Source of the DNA: Slackia heliotrinireducens DSM 20476
GTDB lineage: Bacteria > Actinomycetota > Coriobacteriia > Coriobacteriales > Eggerthellaceae
Direction of reading: 5' to 3'
Length of the DNA stretch: 64,000 nt
NCBI RefSeq assembly: GCF_000023885.1
Contig: NC_013165.1
Span: 930,001-994,000 of the forward strand
In this document: piece by piece, positions 18,901 to 25,957 of the stretch
Layout of the letters: each line of letters opens with the position of its first letter
Position numbering within the stretch: the first letter of the stretch is position 1
The notes under the pieces: generated by a model
What the model was told of the DNA's origin: nothing
Database searches by the model: none
The model's input: only the letters and a program-made list of their open reading frames with translations
Position numbers and translations under genes: made by a program

Positions 18901-19507
18901 GGATGATGTCGCCTTTCTGGGCCTTGCCGTCCTTCAGCAGCGCATCGACGCTGTCGTATTCGTATCCGACGACGTCCTGTTCTTCCAGCAGGCGCAGCCA
19001 GTTTCCCGTGTTGCACCAGCTGCCGATGCCGGTGTGCGGAATCTTGCCCGGCACGTCGGCGCCGAGTTTCATGAACACGGCCGTGACGAATCCCGTGCAG
19101 TTCATGCCGGGGTCGTTGCTGCCCACTTCACCTTTGGGCCTGCGGCAATGGGCGATTTCCGATTCGGTAAGCTCGCCGCTGTTCCAACCGTCGTATTCCG
19201 TTCCGAGGTAGTAGTCGTCATGCTCGTGGGATTCCAGCCACGGCTGCACCTTTCCTGCGATACCGAAATACTCGTCGACGGTTTGCGACCCGTTGGGGTT
19301 CGGTTTCACGTCGTAGACGGAGGCCGATACTGCATATGCGGATGTCGGGGCTGCGATCACCATGGTGAAGGCGAGGCAAAGCGCCAGAAGCACCGAGCAG
19401 GCGGCGTTCAGCCGCTGTGTGCGTGCAGGGCGGTGGATTCCGGATTCGGTTCCAGCGAACCCTCCCGAGTTTCGGAGGTGCCGGCTGAAGATGGTGGGTC
19501 GGTTCAT
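15920..19507 (-). CDS. Sortase-anchored surface protein: NlpC/P60-like + SpaA + three VaFE repeats
   Basis: 1195 aa. A signal peptide at about residues 32-60 (ends PTSAYA) is followed by an NlpC/P60-like papain-fold domain at about 70-270, with nucleophile Cys137 in GMNCTGFV and His225 in DWHIGFFWG. Next come several SpaA/Cna-B prealbumin-like domains with YYIQETAAPHGY-type motifs, typical of intramolecular isopeptide stalks, then three VaFE/thioester-ester repeats (VVFETL...DLEDKDQTV). It ends with GRGFSKTG, a hydrophobic span and an Arg-rich tail, a non-canonical sorting signal. It is a cell-wall hydrolase or amidase displayed on a stiff stalk, or an adhesin. Start at ATG 19507 with AGGAGA upstream. 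Confidence 0.88.
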   Translation of the reverse strand: MNRPTIFSRHLRNSGGFAGTESGIHRPARTQRLNAACSVLLALCLAFTMVIAAPTSAYAVSASVYDVKPNPNGSQTVDEYFGIAGKVQPWLESHEHDDYYLGTEYDGWNSGELTESEIAHCRRPKGEVGSNDPGMNCTGFVTAVFMKLGADVPGKIPHTGIGSWCNTGNWLRLLEEQDVVGYEYDSVDALLKDGKAQKGDIILMLCTSSVWSAGVDKYGNYADWHIGFFWGDSPSDNKYWHSSHPVNGIDGGESLKYSNQISKIVPKAQSDKFFLLPVQHEGSIELTKTSNNPDMTASNGQYSLNGSCYTVYSDKALKKKVGTLKTNASGTATIDVAAGTYYIQETAAPHGYATDTAVYTVTVKASKTTKLAVKETPQSAQAGLLVAKHDADFGNRAQNSDTSGNVPQGGASLAGAEFTVKHFATDDASKGPLRTWVFATDEHGSLTLDAKHLVSGDALYTDSAGNPALPLGTYSIQETAAPAGYLLDDTVRTITVNAQGSTEHSPVYQTAAAPESVIRGGLSVQKLDAETDGNEPLGEATLEGAQFAVSNGNDNPVVVGGVTYQPGETILTLTTDSEGFAQTAEDALPYGRYLVAETVAPRGYLLQNDGFASEAFVGEQGKVSQVDEAAENQVKRGDIEFKKKDESSSTALAGIPFRITSETTGESHVIVTDENGYASTSSDQVPHSSQTNGNDGAAEPAWEIGVWFGVTESGVQAPVNDALGALPYDTYTIEELACEANADKSLVKQEHVVVHRDMRTVDLGTIDNLDLYMATQAQDASDGDQVVAADTEATIVDTVRYVGLQRGADYTLHAELMDASAGEPVLEAGEPVCADVQFAAKTPNDSVEVPITFDALALEQTGPLVVFETLLDAQGNVVTEHKDLEDKDQTVTVVKPEIGTTAADGSDGDKTVSASMSSTIVDTVAYKGLTPGKTYTVTGVLMDKGSGEPLLQDDQAITSSAEFTPEAAEGSVEVVFEFSSCNYTETSIVVFETLLRGDREVAVHADIEDEAQTVTVEKPSIRTTAVDGSDRDKAISAAKGQKIVDTVTYQGLVPGQEYRVSGTLVDVSTGEHVKVDGKELTSDAVFTPDKPSGSVDVTFVFDATSYGSSSIVVFETLYQKDVELAVHADLEDADQTVRVDQPDQPHKQEKGRGFSKTGSMLREYRWLAAALAGVTVAAASLGVWSIRRSRRGETS

Positions 19508-20004
19508 ATGATCTCCTATCGACGTAACTGCGATACGAGCGTACGGCACCGACCTTGCCGAACTGTATGTGAAACCTGAGCCTGGCCTGATGCAGATTCC
19601 ATCGCCGTCTGAACGAGTTTCGACGGATTCTCGAGCCCAGTCTGACGTATTCCTGAATTCGGTCTTGTCGCGCTTCCCTGACCAGGCGCTCAGGAAATCT
19701 CAGGTTTTGTTCAAAAAGGTTTTTCAGGTCTTACGCCTCGCGCCATCCCCCTGTTCCCGTTGGATTTCCGAAGCAGGCGTTCGAGCGAATGCTCCGCTCC
19801 CTGTGGGTGATCGTGACGGGAGGACAAGTGCTTGAAGTACGGACGGAATCTGGCCGAACCGGCGTGGTTCCACGGAGCGGTTCTGTCCCGCCGAGAAACG
19901 CGGTCGGCGAGCATGGTGGGGAAGGGGGAGGACGGTCTTGGGGTAGCGAGGTCGTTGCGGGGCCTCTGGGCAAAAAAAATACCCGCCGATTGGCGGGTAT
20001 CAGA
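19508..20004. other. Intergenic region upstream of the surface-protein gene
   Basis: About 500 bp with no credible gene. It presumably holds the promoter of the sortase/surface-protein operon. At its far end is the original terminator of the tRNA-Ala gene, now separated from it by the integrated element. Confidence 0.5.
19972..20000 (-). terminator. Displaced host terminator of tRNA-Ala
   Basis: On the minus strand ATACCCGCC and GGCGGGTAT form a stem followed by a long T-run (the A-run at 19972-19979). It lies directly beyond the 3' tRNA fragment at the left att site, so it was the tRNA terminator before integration. Confidence 0.85.
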
Positions 20005-20054
20005 GTTAATGGTGGAGCCTAGGGGGATCGAACCCCTGACCTCATGGCTGCCAG
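20005..20054 (-). repeat. attL: 3' tRNA-Ala fragment (50-bp direct repeat)
   Basis: Identical to 33118-33167. It contains the tRNA-Ala 3' half from the anticodon region through the encoded CCA, truncated at the anticodon stem, so it is not a functional tRNA. Confidence 0.95.
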
Positions 20055-20149
20055 AATATAACCCCAGGTCACAGGCGGGGTTTCGTGGGTACTCAACCTG
20101 GGCGAACGCCCCTCCCGATACCAGTCGATACCCCAAGGGGACTAGCCAA

Positions 20150-20170
20150 AGTCCCGTAAAAAGTCCCGTA
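20150..20170 (+). repeat. Putative integrase arm sites, left end
   Basis: AGTCCCGTA occurs twice (20150-20158, 20162-20170) with 12-bp period. The same doublet with the same period lies at 33048-33068 near the other att site. Confidence 0.65.
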
Positions 20171-20222
20171 TTTTTCAAACTCTCGAACGGGCGAAGCGTC
20201 GATAGCGAAAGGAGCGCAAACC

Positions 20223-20474
20223 ATGACAAGAGACGAAATCAACGAGGTTCGCGAAAGGCGACTTGCCGCCTGCATCAACATGGTAAAAGAAGCCTACCAG
20301 GTTGACGGCTACGGAGTTGCAGAGCTGATAGGAATAAGCAAGAGCACTTGGACGCGCTACGAGCGTGCGCCATGGGGCAAGAAGGGGTTCGGCTTGTTCG
20401 TCGGGCTTTCGGAACTCACCACCGTTAAGCTGTCTTGGTTGATGGCGGAAGACCTAGATCCCGACCTTGATTAG
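20223..20474 (+). CDS. Small HTH (XRE-like) protein at the left end of the element
   Basis: 83 aa. Contains a likely helix-turn-helix (YGVAELIGISKSTWTRYERAPWGKKG), close to Cro/CI-type proteins, and an acidic C-terminus. AAAGGAG precedes the ATG. It is the only gene in the left part of the element on the plus strand and converges on the packaging operon across a shared terminator. Regulator or host-interaction cargo. The exact role is unknown. Confidence 0.7.
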   Translation: MTRDEINEVRERRLAACINMVKEAYQVDGYGVAELIGISKSTWTRYERAPWGKKGFGLFVGLSELTTVKLSWLMAEDLDPDLD

Positions 20475-20506
20475 TCAGGACGGCGCATAGGCGACAGCCG
20501 AACGCC

Positions 20507-20541
20507 AGCGCCCGCCTCGTCGGTTGAGGCGGGCGCTTCTC
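20507..20541. terminator. Strong hairpin between convergent transcripts
   Basis: A 12-bp perfect stem: AGCGCCCGCCTC (20507-20518) with GAGGCGGGCGCT (20526-20537). It lies just past the end of the packaging operon and the small HTH gene and could terminate both. Confidence 0.75.
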
Positions 20542-20903
20542 TATTGCCCTGCATCTGCGAATTGAGATTGCTGGTTCGTGTCGTATTGCACCGTTACCTT
20601 AACGTCGCTGTGCGGGTGTCCCGTGAGGTCGTTAATTGCCTTGATTTCGTAGTAACCGCCGTCGTGGTAAACGTAGTCGTGCAGCCTGATTTCGAAGTCG
20701 GGGCGCGTGAAGGTCGCAACGAAGACGGGTTCAGCCCAAACGGCATGTGCGGCGTAGTATTCTTCGAACGACTCGCCCTTAAAGTTAGCCCAAAGGTCGG
20801 CGACTTTGTAGGGCGCTCCCTCGTGCGGCACTCCCATGCTGTCCACGTATCCCTCGCCTATCTTCCAGTATCCAATCTTGGTGTCTTTCAGGTGCTTTGG
20901 CAT
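20541..20903 (-). CDS. Probable phage head-tail adaptor / head-closure protein
   Basis: 120 aa. The pattern (ATFTRPDFEIRLHDYVYHDGGYYEIKAINDLTGHPHSDVKVTVQ) fits the small beta-barrel head-closure proteins of HK97/SPP1-type phages, a family known mostly by structure. Last gene of the packaging operon, 13 bp after TerL. AAGGAGG precedes the ATG. A head-completion protein in a tailless element would form the docking site for a helper tail. Confidence 0.65.
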   Translation of the reverse strand: MPKHLKDTKIGYWKIGEGYVDSMGVPHEGAPYKVADLWANFKGESFEEYYAAHAVWAEPVFVATFTRPDFEIRLHDYVYHDGGYYEIKAINDLTGHPHSDVKVTVQYDTNQQSQFADAGQ

Positions 20904-20916
20904 CGTTCTAGCCTCC

Positions 20917-22557
20917 TTACAGGTCGCAAAACTCGTTGTAGTGGTCGTTTAGGCCGACATACGCATCCAGCAGGCTCGCCAGCCCGTCGATTCGCTGCCG
21001 GGGCTTCTGGTTCTTCACGGGTACGATGTTCCCGTTGCGGTCGGTTTCGATGGCCGTGTTGCTAATGCACCATTTGAGAATCGGGCTGTTGTTGTAGTTG
21101 ATCCGCTTGGCTTGCAGGTCAGCCCCTAGCCGCTGCATCGGCAACGAAAGCGTTTTGGCTCCTTGTATGGTGCGCTCCATCCTGAAACCGTGGCGCTGCA
21201 TCTCGTCTACCCAGTAGCGGGCGCTATAGCTGTCGTAGTAGATCCAGGCGGGCGTGATGCCGAACTCGACCATTTCCAAGAACCATGCTGTAACATCGCC
21301 GTAGTCAATCGTGTTACCGTGGCACAGGCGCAGAAGCCCACGTTCGCGCCACTTGTCATAGGGTATCTTGTCATCCCTTACCCGCTTCTCAAGGTTCGCT
21401 TCGGGTATCCAGTACATCTGGGTGACGTAGAAAAGCCCGTCGCGGTGCATGAGCAGCGTTGCCGCCGTCAGGTCGGTTGTGATCGACAGGTCAGCGCCGC
21501 CGATAGCCCAGCAGCCTTTGAAGTCGGATAGGTCGAAGGTGGCCGTATTGTTCAGGTCATCGAAGGTCAGCCACGCGCCCGCGCTCGTGTTGCGAACGTT
21601 GAAGTCCTTGCACAAGATACCGTTAAGGTCGTTGGGTGAGTTCTTCGCACGCTCGACCTTTGCGCGTAGGTCGTCCAGCTTTTTGACCGTCCCAAGCGAC
21701 GGGTTGGCCTTGTACCAGGCTTTTTCGTCCTTCCATTCCTCGACCGTATCCAGTTCGTACACGACGGCAAGGAAACGTTCGTCTTCGATAACCCCGTTGA
21801 GAACCTTCTCGGCGTACTCGTACATGTCATCAAAGATGCATTCGCGGACGAAACCCGCCGTCGTGGTCATCAGCAAGAGCGGTTGCCGCCTCGTGCTCAT
21901 GGACTGTTTCATTACCTCGTACAAGTTGCGATCTGTGATGCCGTGCAGCTCGTCGATGCAGACGGCGCTAGCGTTCAGGCCGTCAAGCGTGTTGGAGTTC
22001 TTGCCCAACGGCTGCATTTTCGACATTTGACCAGCAAAGTAGAGGTCGGTACGGCGCTTCTTTATCCGCTTCGCGAGTGTCGGCGACTGCTCGACCATAT
22101 GCGCGGCCTCGTCGAATATCAGCTTGGCTTGGTCAAGCTTGGTGGCCACGGTGTACACCTCCGCGCCCGGTTCGCCGTCAGCGGTCAGCAGATAGAGAAG
22201 GATGCCGGCGGCAAGCGTACTTTTGCCCCCCTTGCGTGAAATGCACAGAAGCGCCTCGTTAAAGCGCCGCTCGCCCGTGTCCTTGTCAACGAAGCCGAAC
22301 AGGGCGCACACGAAAGCCTTCTGCCACAGCTCCAACTCAAGGGGCTTGCCCGCCCACTCGCCTTTAGAGTGGCGGCAGAAACGGCGCATAAACTCAATCG
22401 GGCGGTTGCCCTTCTCCACGTCGAAAACCCAGCGCCCGCGCCCGTTCTCGACCTCGTAGGCCAGCCGTTCGTAAGCCTTGCGGGTCTTCTCGCATACCGT
22501 GACCGCGCCCGACTCTATGGCGTGCCAGTATTCGGTGATGTAATCGCGGGCGCTCAT
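20917..22557 (-). CDS. terL: Phage terminase large subunit
   Basis: 546 aa. ATPase part: Walker A-like SRKGGKST (107-114), Walker B VCIDE (199-203), and the coupling region LLMTTTAGF. The C-terminal RNase H-like nuclease has its first Asp in WAIGGADLSITTDLTA. Full length for the HK97-type family. It powers DNA packaging into the prohead and cuts the concatemer. The start is 6 bp after the terS stop. Confidence 0.95.
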   Translation of the reverse strand: MSARDYITEYWHAIESGAVTVCEKTRKAYERLAYEVENGRGRWVFDVEKGNRPIEFMRRFCRHSKGEWAGKPLELELWQKAFVCALFGFVDKDTGERRFNEALLCISRKGGKSTLAAGILLYLLTADGEPGAEVYTVATKLDQAKLIFDEAAHMVEQSPTLAKRIKKRRTDLYFAGQMSKMQPLGKNSNTLDGLNASAVCIDELHGITDRNLYEVMKQSMSTRRQPLLLMTTTAGFVRECIFDDMYEYAEKVLNGVIEDERFLAVVYELDTVEEWKDEKAWYKANPSLGTVKKLDDLRAKVERAKNSPNDLNGILCKDFNVRNTSAGAWLTFDDLNNTATFDLSDFKGCWAIGGADLSITTDLTAATLLMHRDGLFYVTQMYWIPEANLEKRVRDDKIPYDKWRERGLLRLCHGNTIDYGDVTAWFLEMVEFGITPAWIYYDSYSARYWVDEMQRHGFRMERTIQGAKTLSLPMQRLGADLQAKRINYNNSPILKWCISNTAIETDRNGNIVPVKNQKPRQRIDGLASLLDAYVGLNDHYNEFCDL

Positions 22558-22563
22558 TCGGCC

Positions 22564-22869
22564 TTACGCCCCTTTGATGAACTCGTCGAACTCGTCGCCC
22601 TGCTCGGGTTCCCCATCGGGCAGCAGGTCGGTTAGCTGCTTATAGAGGGTGGAGTAGCGCGAAACGGTCAGGTTGTAGGATTTCAGCGCGGGCGTTTCCC
22701 TCGTGAACTCCTGCTTGCCGTTCTTGAACTCCTCGACAACGCCGTTCGCCTCGATCTCGGCGCGTAGCTTCTCAAGGGTCGATTGCATGAACTCAAGTTC
22801 TGTGATGAGTTGACGCGCAATCGGTCTTTTGTTACTGTCTATCTGCGGTAACAAGTCCATGAGTTCCAT
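22564..22869 (-). CDS. terS: Phage terminase small subunit, P27 family
   Basis: 101 aa, with the P27-type core ETPALKSYNLTVSRYSTLYKQLTDLLPD. An AGGAGGT site precedes the ATG. TerS recognises the packaging site of its own genome, so a dedicated copy would let the element package itself selectively. Confidence 0.85.
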   Translation of the reverse strand: MELMDLLPQIDSNKRPIARQLITELEFMQSTLEKLRAEIEANGVVEEFKNGKQEFTRETPALKSYNLTVSRYSTLYKQLTDLLPDGEPEQGDEFDEFIKGA

Positions 22870-23536
22870 TTTTGTACCTCCTAAAAGTCAGCCCCCAGCA
22901 AATGGGGGCTTTCTCGTTTTAGCCCCCTCCCATATGGAGGCCGCGCGGTTAAAGAAGACTCCCGCCGCCGTTCCCTGGTGGTATAGAGAACATGCGTTCG
23001 GGGGGGGGGTGGTTCCGTCGCGTCTGCGGGGTCTGGAAACGTCGTAGCAGGTCGCTTTTTGCCGTTGCGGTACTTGTGTAGAGGTCGTGCGTGTCCGACG
23101 TTCTACAGCCCTCTAGATTGCTTTATTCGGGTCGTTCCGCACGTGCTTACAGCGGGTAGGTTAGGGATTGCGGGCGCTCGCCGTGCCGTCAGTGTCGGCT
23201 CGCGTCGTTGGCTCGCGCTCGGCGAAAGGAGGTGCCGCCCTCGCCTGGTACAACCTCAATGGACAAAGGCTTTCGAGCGGGTTGCCAGCTGTCCGCCCTA
23301 GTGCCAGGCTCGCAAGGCTCGCGGCTTACGTCCGCGCTTCTGGTCGGCTCGCGTAGTACCCGCTCCGCTCGCGTCCCTTCCGCGCTGCCGTGTCCGGGGT
23401 CGCTCCGCCCCGCTTGCGATTGCGCCGGGTTCCAACCTCGCGCTTGCCCTATCGCTCGCCCGCGTGTGAGATAAGCGAGAAACCCGAAAGCAGCTTCACG
23501 CGTTGAACCTTCCAGCACGGCAAGCGTCCGCAATCC
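22870..23536. other. Non-coding region between terS and HNH gene; candidate packaging site
   Basis: 667 bp with no credible gene. The 114-aa minus frame at 23189-23533 is low-complexity Arg/Ala/Gly and has no family features. The region contains a run of ten G (23000-23009) and many copies of GGCTCGC or CTCGC between about 23160 and 23470. A large silent gap beside terS in an otherwise tightly packed operon suggests cis-acting sequence, such as cos. Confidence 0.55.
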
Positions 23537-23830
23537 CTATACCGTTTTCAAGTCCCCGTTCTCGTCGAAATACAAGCCGGGTTCGCAGCTCCGCCCCTCG
23601 AAGTGCTCCTTGTTGTGGCAGTCCCTGCAAAGAGCCTCTAGGTTCTCGAAATCAAGCGTCACTCCTGGGTCGTGCAGGTTGTCCGCTGTGACGTACCTCT
23701 TGTGATGCACTATCACGGCGGGTCGCCCGCACCGTTCGCAAATTCGGTTCACCGTTTCCAGGTAGGCCGCTCGCGTCCGTTTCCAGGCTCGCGACTTGTA
23801 GAACGCCGTGCGCTCGGGGTCGCGCTGCAT
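23537..23830 (-). CDS. HNH endonuclease of the packaging module
   Basis: 97 aa. HNH core with zinc-binding pairs CERCGRP and CRDCHN, and the catalytic HHK (VIVHHKRY). Small HNH proteins next to terminase genes work with TerL in cos cleavage in HK97-type phages. The start lies 2 bp after the connector gene stop, so translation is probably coupled. Confidence 0.9.
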   Translation of the reverse strand: MQRDPERTAFYKSRAWKRTRAAYLETVNRICERCGRPAVIVHHKRYVTADNLHDPGVTLDFENLEALCRDCHNKEHFEGRSCEPGLYFDENGDLKTV

Positions 23831-23832
23831 GG

Positions 23833-24153
23833 CTAGCCGTTGGCGGGCAGGTATCCGACACCCACGAGCGCCTTGACGCTCTTTGCCAGCGATCCGACAA
23901 CGCGGCTCAACGCCTGCGAGTCGGTGCCGTCAGGGTTGAACCACAGTTGCAGCACGAAGCGCGAGAGCTGCTTGACCAGCTCGTGACAATCGTCGCCCGC
24001 CGTGTATTCCGCCGGATAGCCCGTCATTACCTCTACGTAGGACGGGACGGAGGCGGCTAGCTGCTCGATGAGCGGCAGGTTGTCCGAACTCACGCGCAAG
24101 AGGTCTAGCGCCTCGCCAGTCTCCATCCATTCAAGCCCGTTGATAGCCGCCAT
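23833..24153 (-). CDS. Probable phage head-tail connector (gp6-like)
   Basis: 106 aa. An all-helical protein with the gp6-type pattern LPLIEQLAASVPSYVEVMTGY near the start. Sits directly downstream of the major capsid gene, as connectors do. ATG 24153 is preferred over the GTG at 24162 because AGG at 24164-24168 is better spaced for the ATG. Confidence 0.65.
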   Translation of the reverse strand: MAAINGLEWMETGEALDLLRVSSDNLPLIEQLAASVPSYVEVMTGYPAEYTAGDDCHELVKQLSRFVLQLWFNPDGTDSQALSRVVGSLAKSVKALVGVGYLPANG

Positions 24154-24172
24154 TCTGCTCACTACCTAACGC

Positions 24173-25384
24173 TTAGGCCGTCGCCTTGGTGACGTAAACG
24201 AAAGCATCGGCGACGATGGGCTTGCAGTCCGCGATTGCCAGGGCGCGGTAGTCGATAAGCCCCTTGGTGAACGAGCTGTCGCGGGAAACGTCAAGCGCGA
24301 TTCCCTCGGGCATGTTCCAGCCGTTGTAACGGAAGTCGCCGAACAGAATGTCGTGGTCTTCCATGTAATCGTCAATCACGACGGGGAAACCGAGAATGCG
24401 CCCCTTGCCCTTCTCCACGGGGTCAGCAACGAAGATAGGCCGCTTGTTCTCGTCGACCAGGCCGTAAACGTCCGTGTAAAGGGTCGTGTTGTTCATGACA
24501 AATCGGGCGTTCTGCGAGTAGCCGCGATGCAGCAGGGCAATTGCATTGACGATGTCGGCGTATGCAAGCGACTTGTTGGCGGCAACCGTTACCTTGTTGG
24601 TGCCGTCAGTCCAGGTGATGCCGGAGACGATGCCCGTACCCTGCCCGCTGCCCGTGCCGTCAACCATGGCGTTACCAAGGCAAGCCATGACGGAGGCGGT
24701 CAGCTCGTCGGCAAGGTAGCTCTCGAACGCGCCGATAGACATGGTGCGCACAGCCGCCGAAATGGAGAGAATGCGCATGATCTCGTAAGCGCCGAACGTG
24801 ACGGGGACGGGAGAAACCTTCTCGGTTTCGACGGCAGCGCCCTCGACGTGCCAGGACGCAGCCGCGCCCGGTGTCGCAACGGGAATGCTGATGTTCGCGG
24901 GCATGTGGAAGCCGCGGGAAATGCTCATGATGCCGCCCATGTCACGCGCCTTGACGATGATCTCGTTAAGCGTGTGGGTCGGAATAACAGCCGCCGTGTC
25001 GGACAGCTTGTTAAATGCGTTGGCTCGCGCCTCGGCGTTAACGTTGTCGAACGCGGCCTGCTCGGCCTGGGTGAGTTTGTTGCCTTGCAGGTGCTTGAAG
25101 AATGCGGAGCGGTAGACCTTCGAGGCCGCGCCCTCGCCGTCCTTCTCGCCCTTGGCGGTGTTGGCGACCTCGGCGGGCGCGTTCGCGCTGGTGGCGGGCT
25201 GTGCGCCTCGCTTCTCCGCGATGGCCTGCTCCAACGCCTCGGCCTCGATTGCGTAGCCCGCAACGTCGGCGTTCGGGTCTTCTGCAATGTCCTTCTCGAT
25301 GGCCTTGGCGCGTGCCTCCATGACGGCGACGCTAGAGTTCTTCCAGAAACCGTAAGCCTCGGCAACGGTGTTGTACTTAGTCAT
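24173..25384 (-). CDS. HK97-family major capsid protein
   Basis: 403 aa. The N-terminal Ala/Glu-rich helical delta-domain (about 1-100) is the scaffold removed by the prohead protease. The HK97 fold follows: KLSDTAAVIPTHTLNEIIVKARDMGGIMSISR, then the E-loop and P-domain, GTGSGQGTGIVSGI and ILGFPVVIDDYM. Overlaps the protease gene by 8 bp. Shell protein of the head. Confidence 0.93.
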   Translation of the reverse strand: MTKYNTVAEAYGFWKNSSVAVMEARAKAIEKDIAEDPNADVAGYAIEAEALEQAIAEKRGAQPATSANAPAEVANTAKGEKDGEGAASKVYRSAFFKHLQGNKLTQAEQAAFDNVNAEARANAFNKLSDTAAVIPTHTLNEIIVKARDMGGIMSISRGFHMPANISIPVATPGAAASWHVEGAAVETEKVSPVPVTFGAYEIMRILSISAAVRTMSIGAFESYLADELTASVMACLGNAMVDGTGSGQGTGIVSGITWTDGTNKVTVAANKSLAYADIVNAIALLHRGYSQNARFVMNNTTLYTDVYGLVDENKRPIFVADPVEKGKGRILGFPVVIDDYMEDHDILFGDFRYNGWNMPEGIALDVSRDSSFTKGLIDYRALAIADCKPIVADAFVYVTKATA

Positions 25385-25949
25385 TGACGATTCTCCTTAA
25401 GCGGATAAGTGTTGTTACCTTCAAAGCCTCGCGCCGCGCCGCCTCGTCGCGTGCTGTCTGCATCGCGCCCCGCGCCTCTACCGAGGTCTGCGGGTAGGCG
25501 GGAAACGGCACTACGGAAACCTCGTACACTTTCGCAATGCGCGTGATCGTGCGCGTGTTCGTCGCGGGGTCGTAAGAGCTGCCGCCCTCCGGCACCGTGA
25601 AAGCGAACGACATACCCGACAAGTCGCCGCGTTTCACGGCTGAATAGACCTCGCGGGCGGTCTGGTTGTCGCCTGCCAGCGATGCAACCATGGACAAGCC
25701 GCGTTCGGTTACCGTGAACGTCATAGTCTTGGGGGTACGTGCTAGTGGCACTCGGTTTTCGTCGTGGTTGTAAATCAGTGTTGAGTCGTGCAGGTCGCAG
25801 GAGTCCAGCGCCCCGCTCTTGATAACCTCGGTGTATGTGCGCCCGTCAGGGTCGTTGATCGTGGTCGGTACGTCGAACACGATAGGCCAGCCCGTCAGGG
25901 TCATTTCGCCCTGGGTTGTTTCCAGGTTGGCGGTTCTGATTTCCTTCAT
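25377..25949 (-). CDS. HK97-family prohead protease
   Basis: 190 aa. The herpesvirus-like serine protease fold has its catalytic His in LIYNHDEN and Ser in LSGMSFAF. It cleaves the capsid delta-domain during maturation. AGGAGG upstream. Positioned between portal and capsid as in HK97-type phages. Confidence 0.92.
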   Translation of the reverse strand: MKEIRTANLETTQGEMTLTGWPIVFDVPTTINDPDGRTYTEVIKSGALDSCDLHDSTLIYNHDENRVPLARTPKTMTFTVTERGLSMVASLAGDNQTAREVYSAVKRGDLSGMSFAFTVPEGGSSYDPATNTRTITRIAKVYEVSVVPFPAYPQTSVEARGAMQTARDEAARREALKVTTLIRLRRIVND

Positions 25950-25957
25950 TCCGCCTC

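Noticed and set aside
19569-19835. 88-aa plus-strand frame upstream of the surface-protein gene
   Set aside because: No ribosome-binding site and non-protein-like composition.
20005-20054. A second tRNA-Ala gene
   Set aside because: Only the 3' half is present. It is the att repeat left by integration.
23189-23533. 114-aa frame on the minus strand in the satellite gap
   Set aside because: Low-complexity Arg/Ala/Gly composition and no family signature. Better explained as repeat-rich non-coding sequence.
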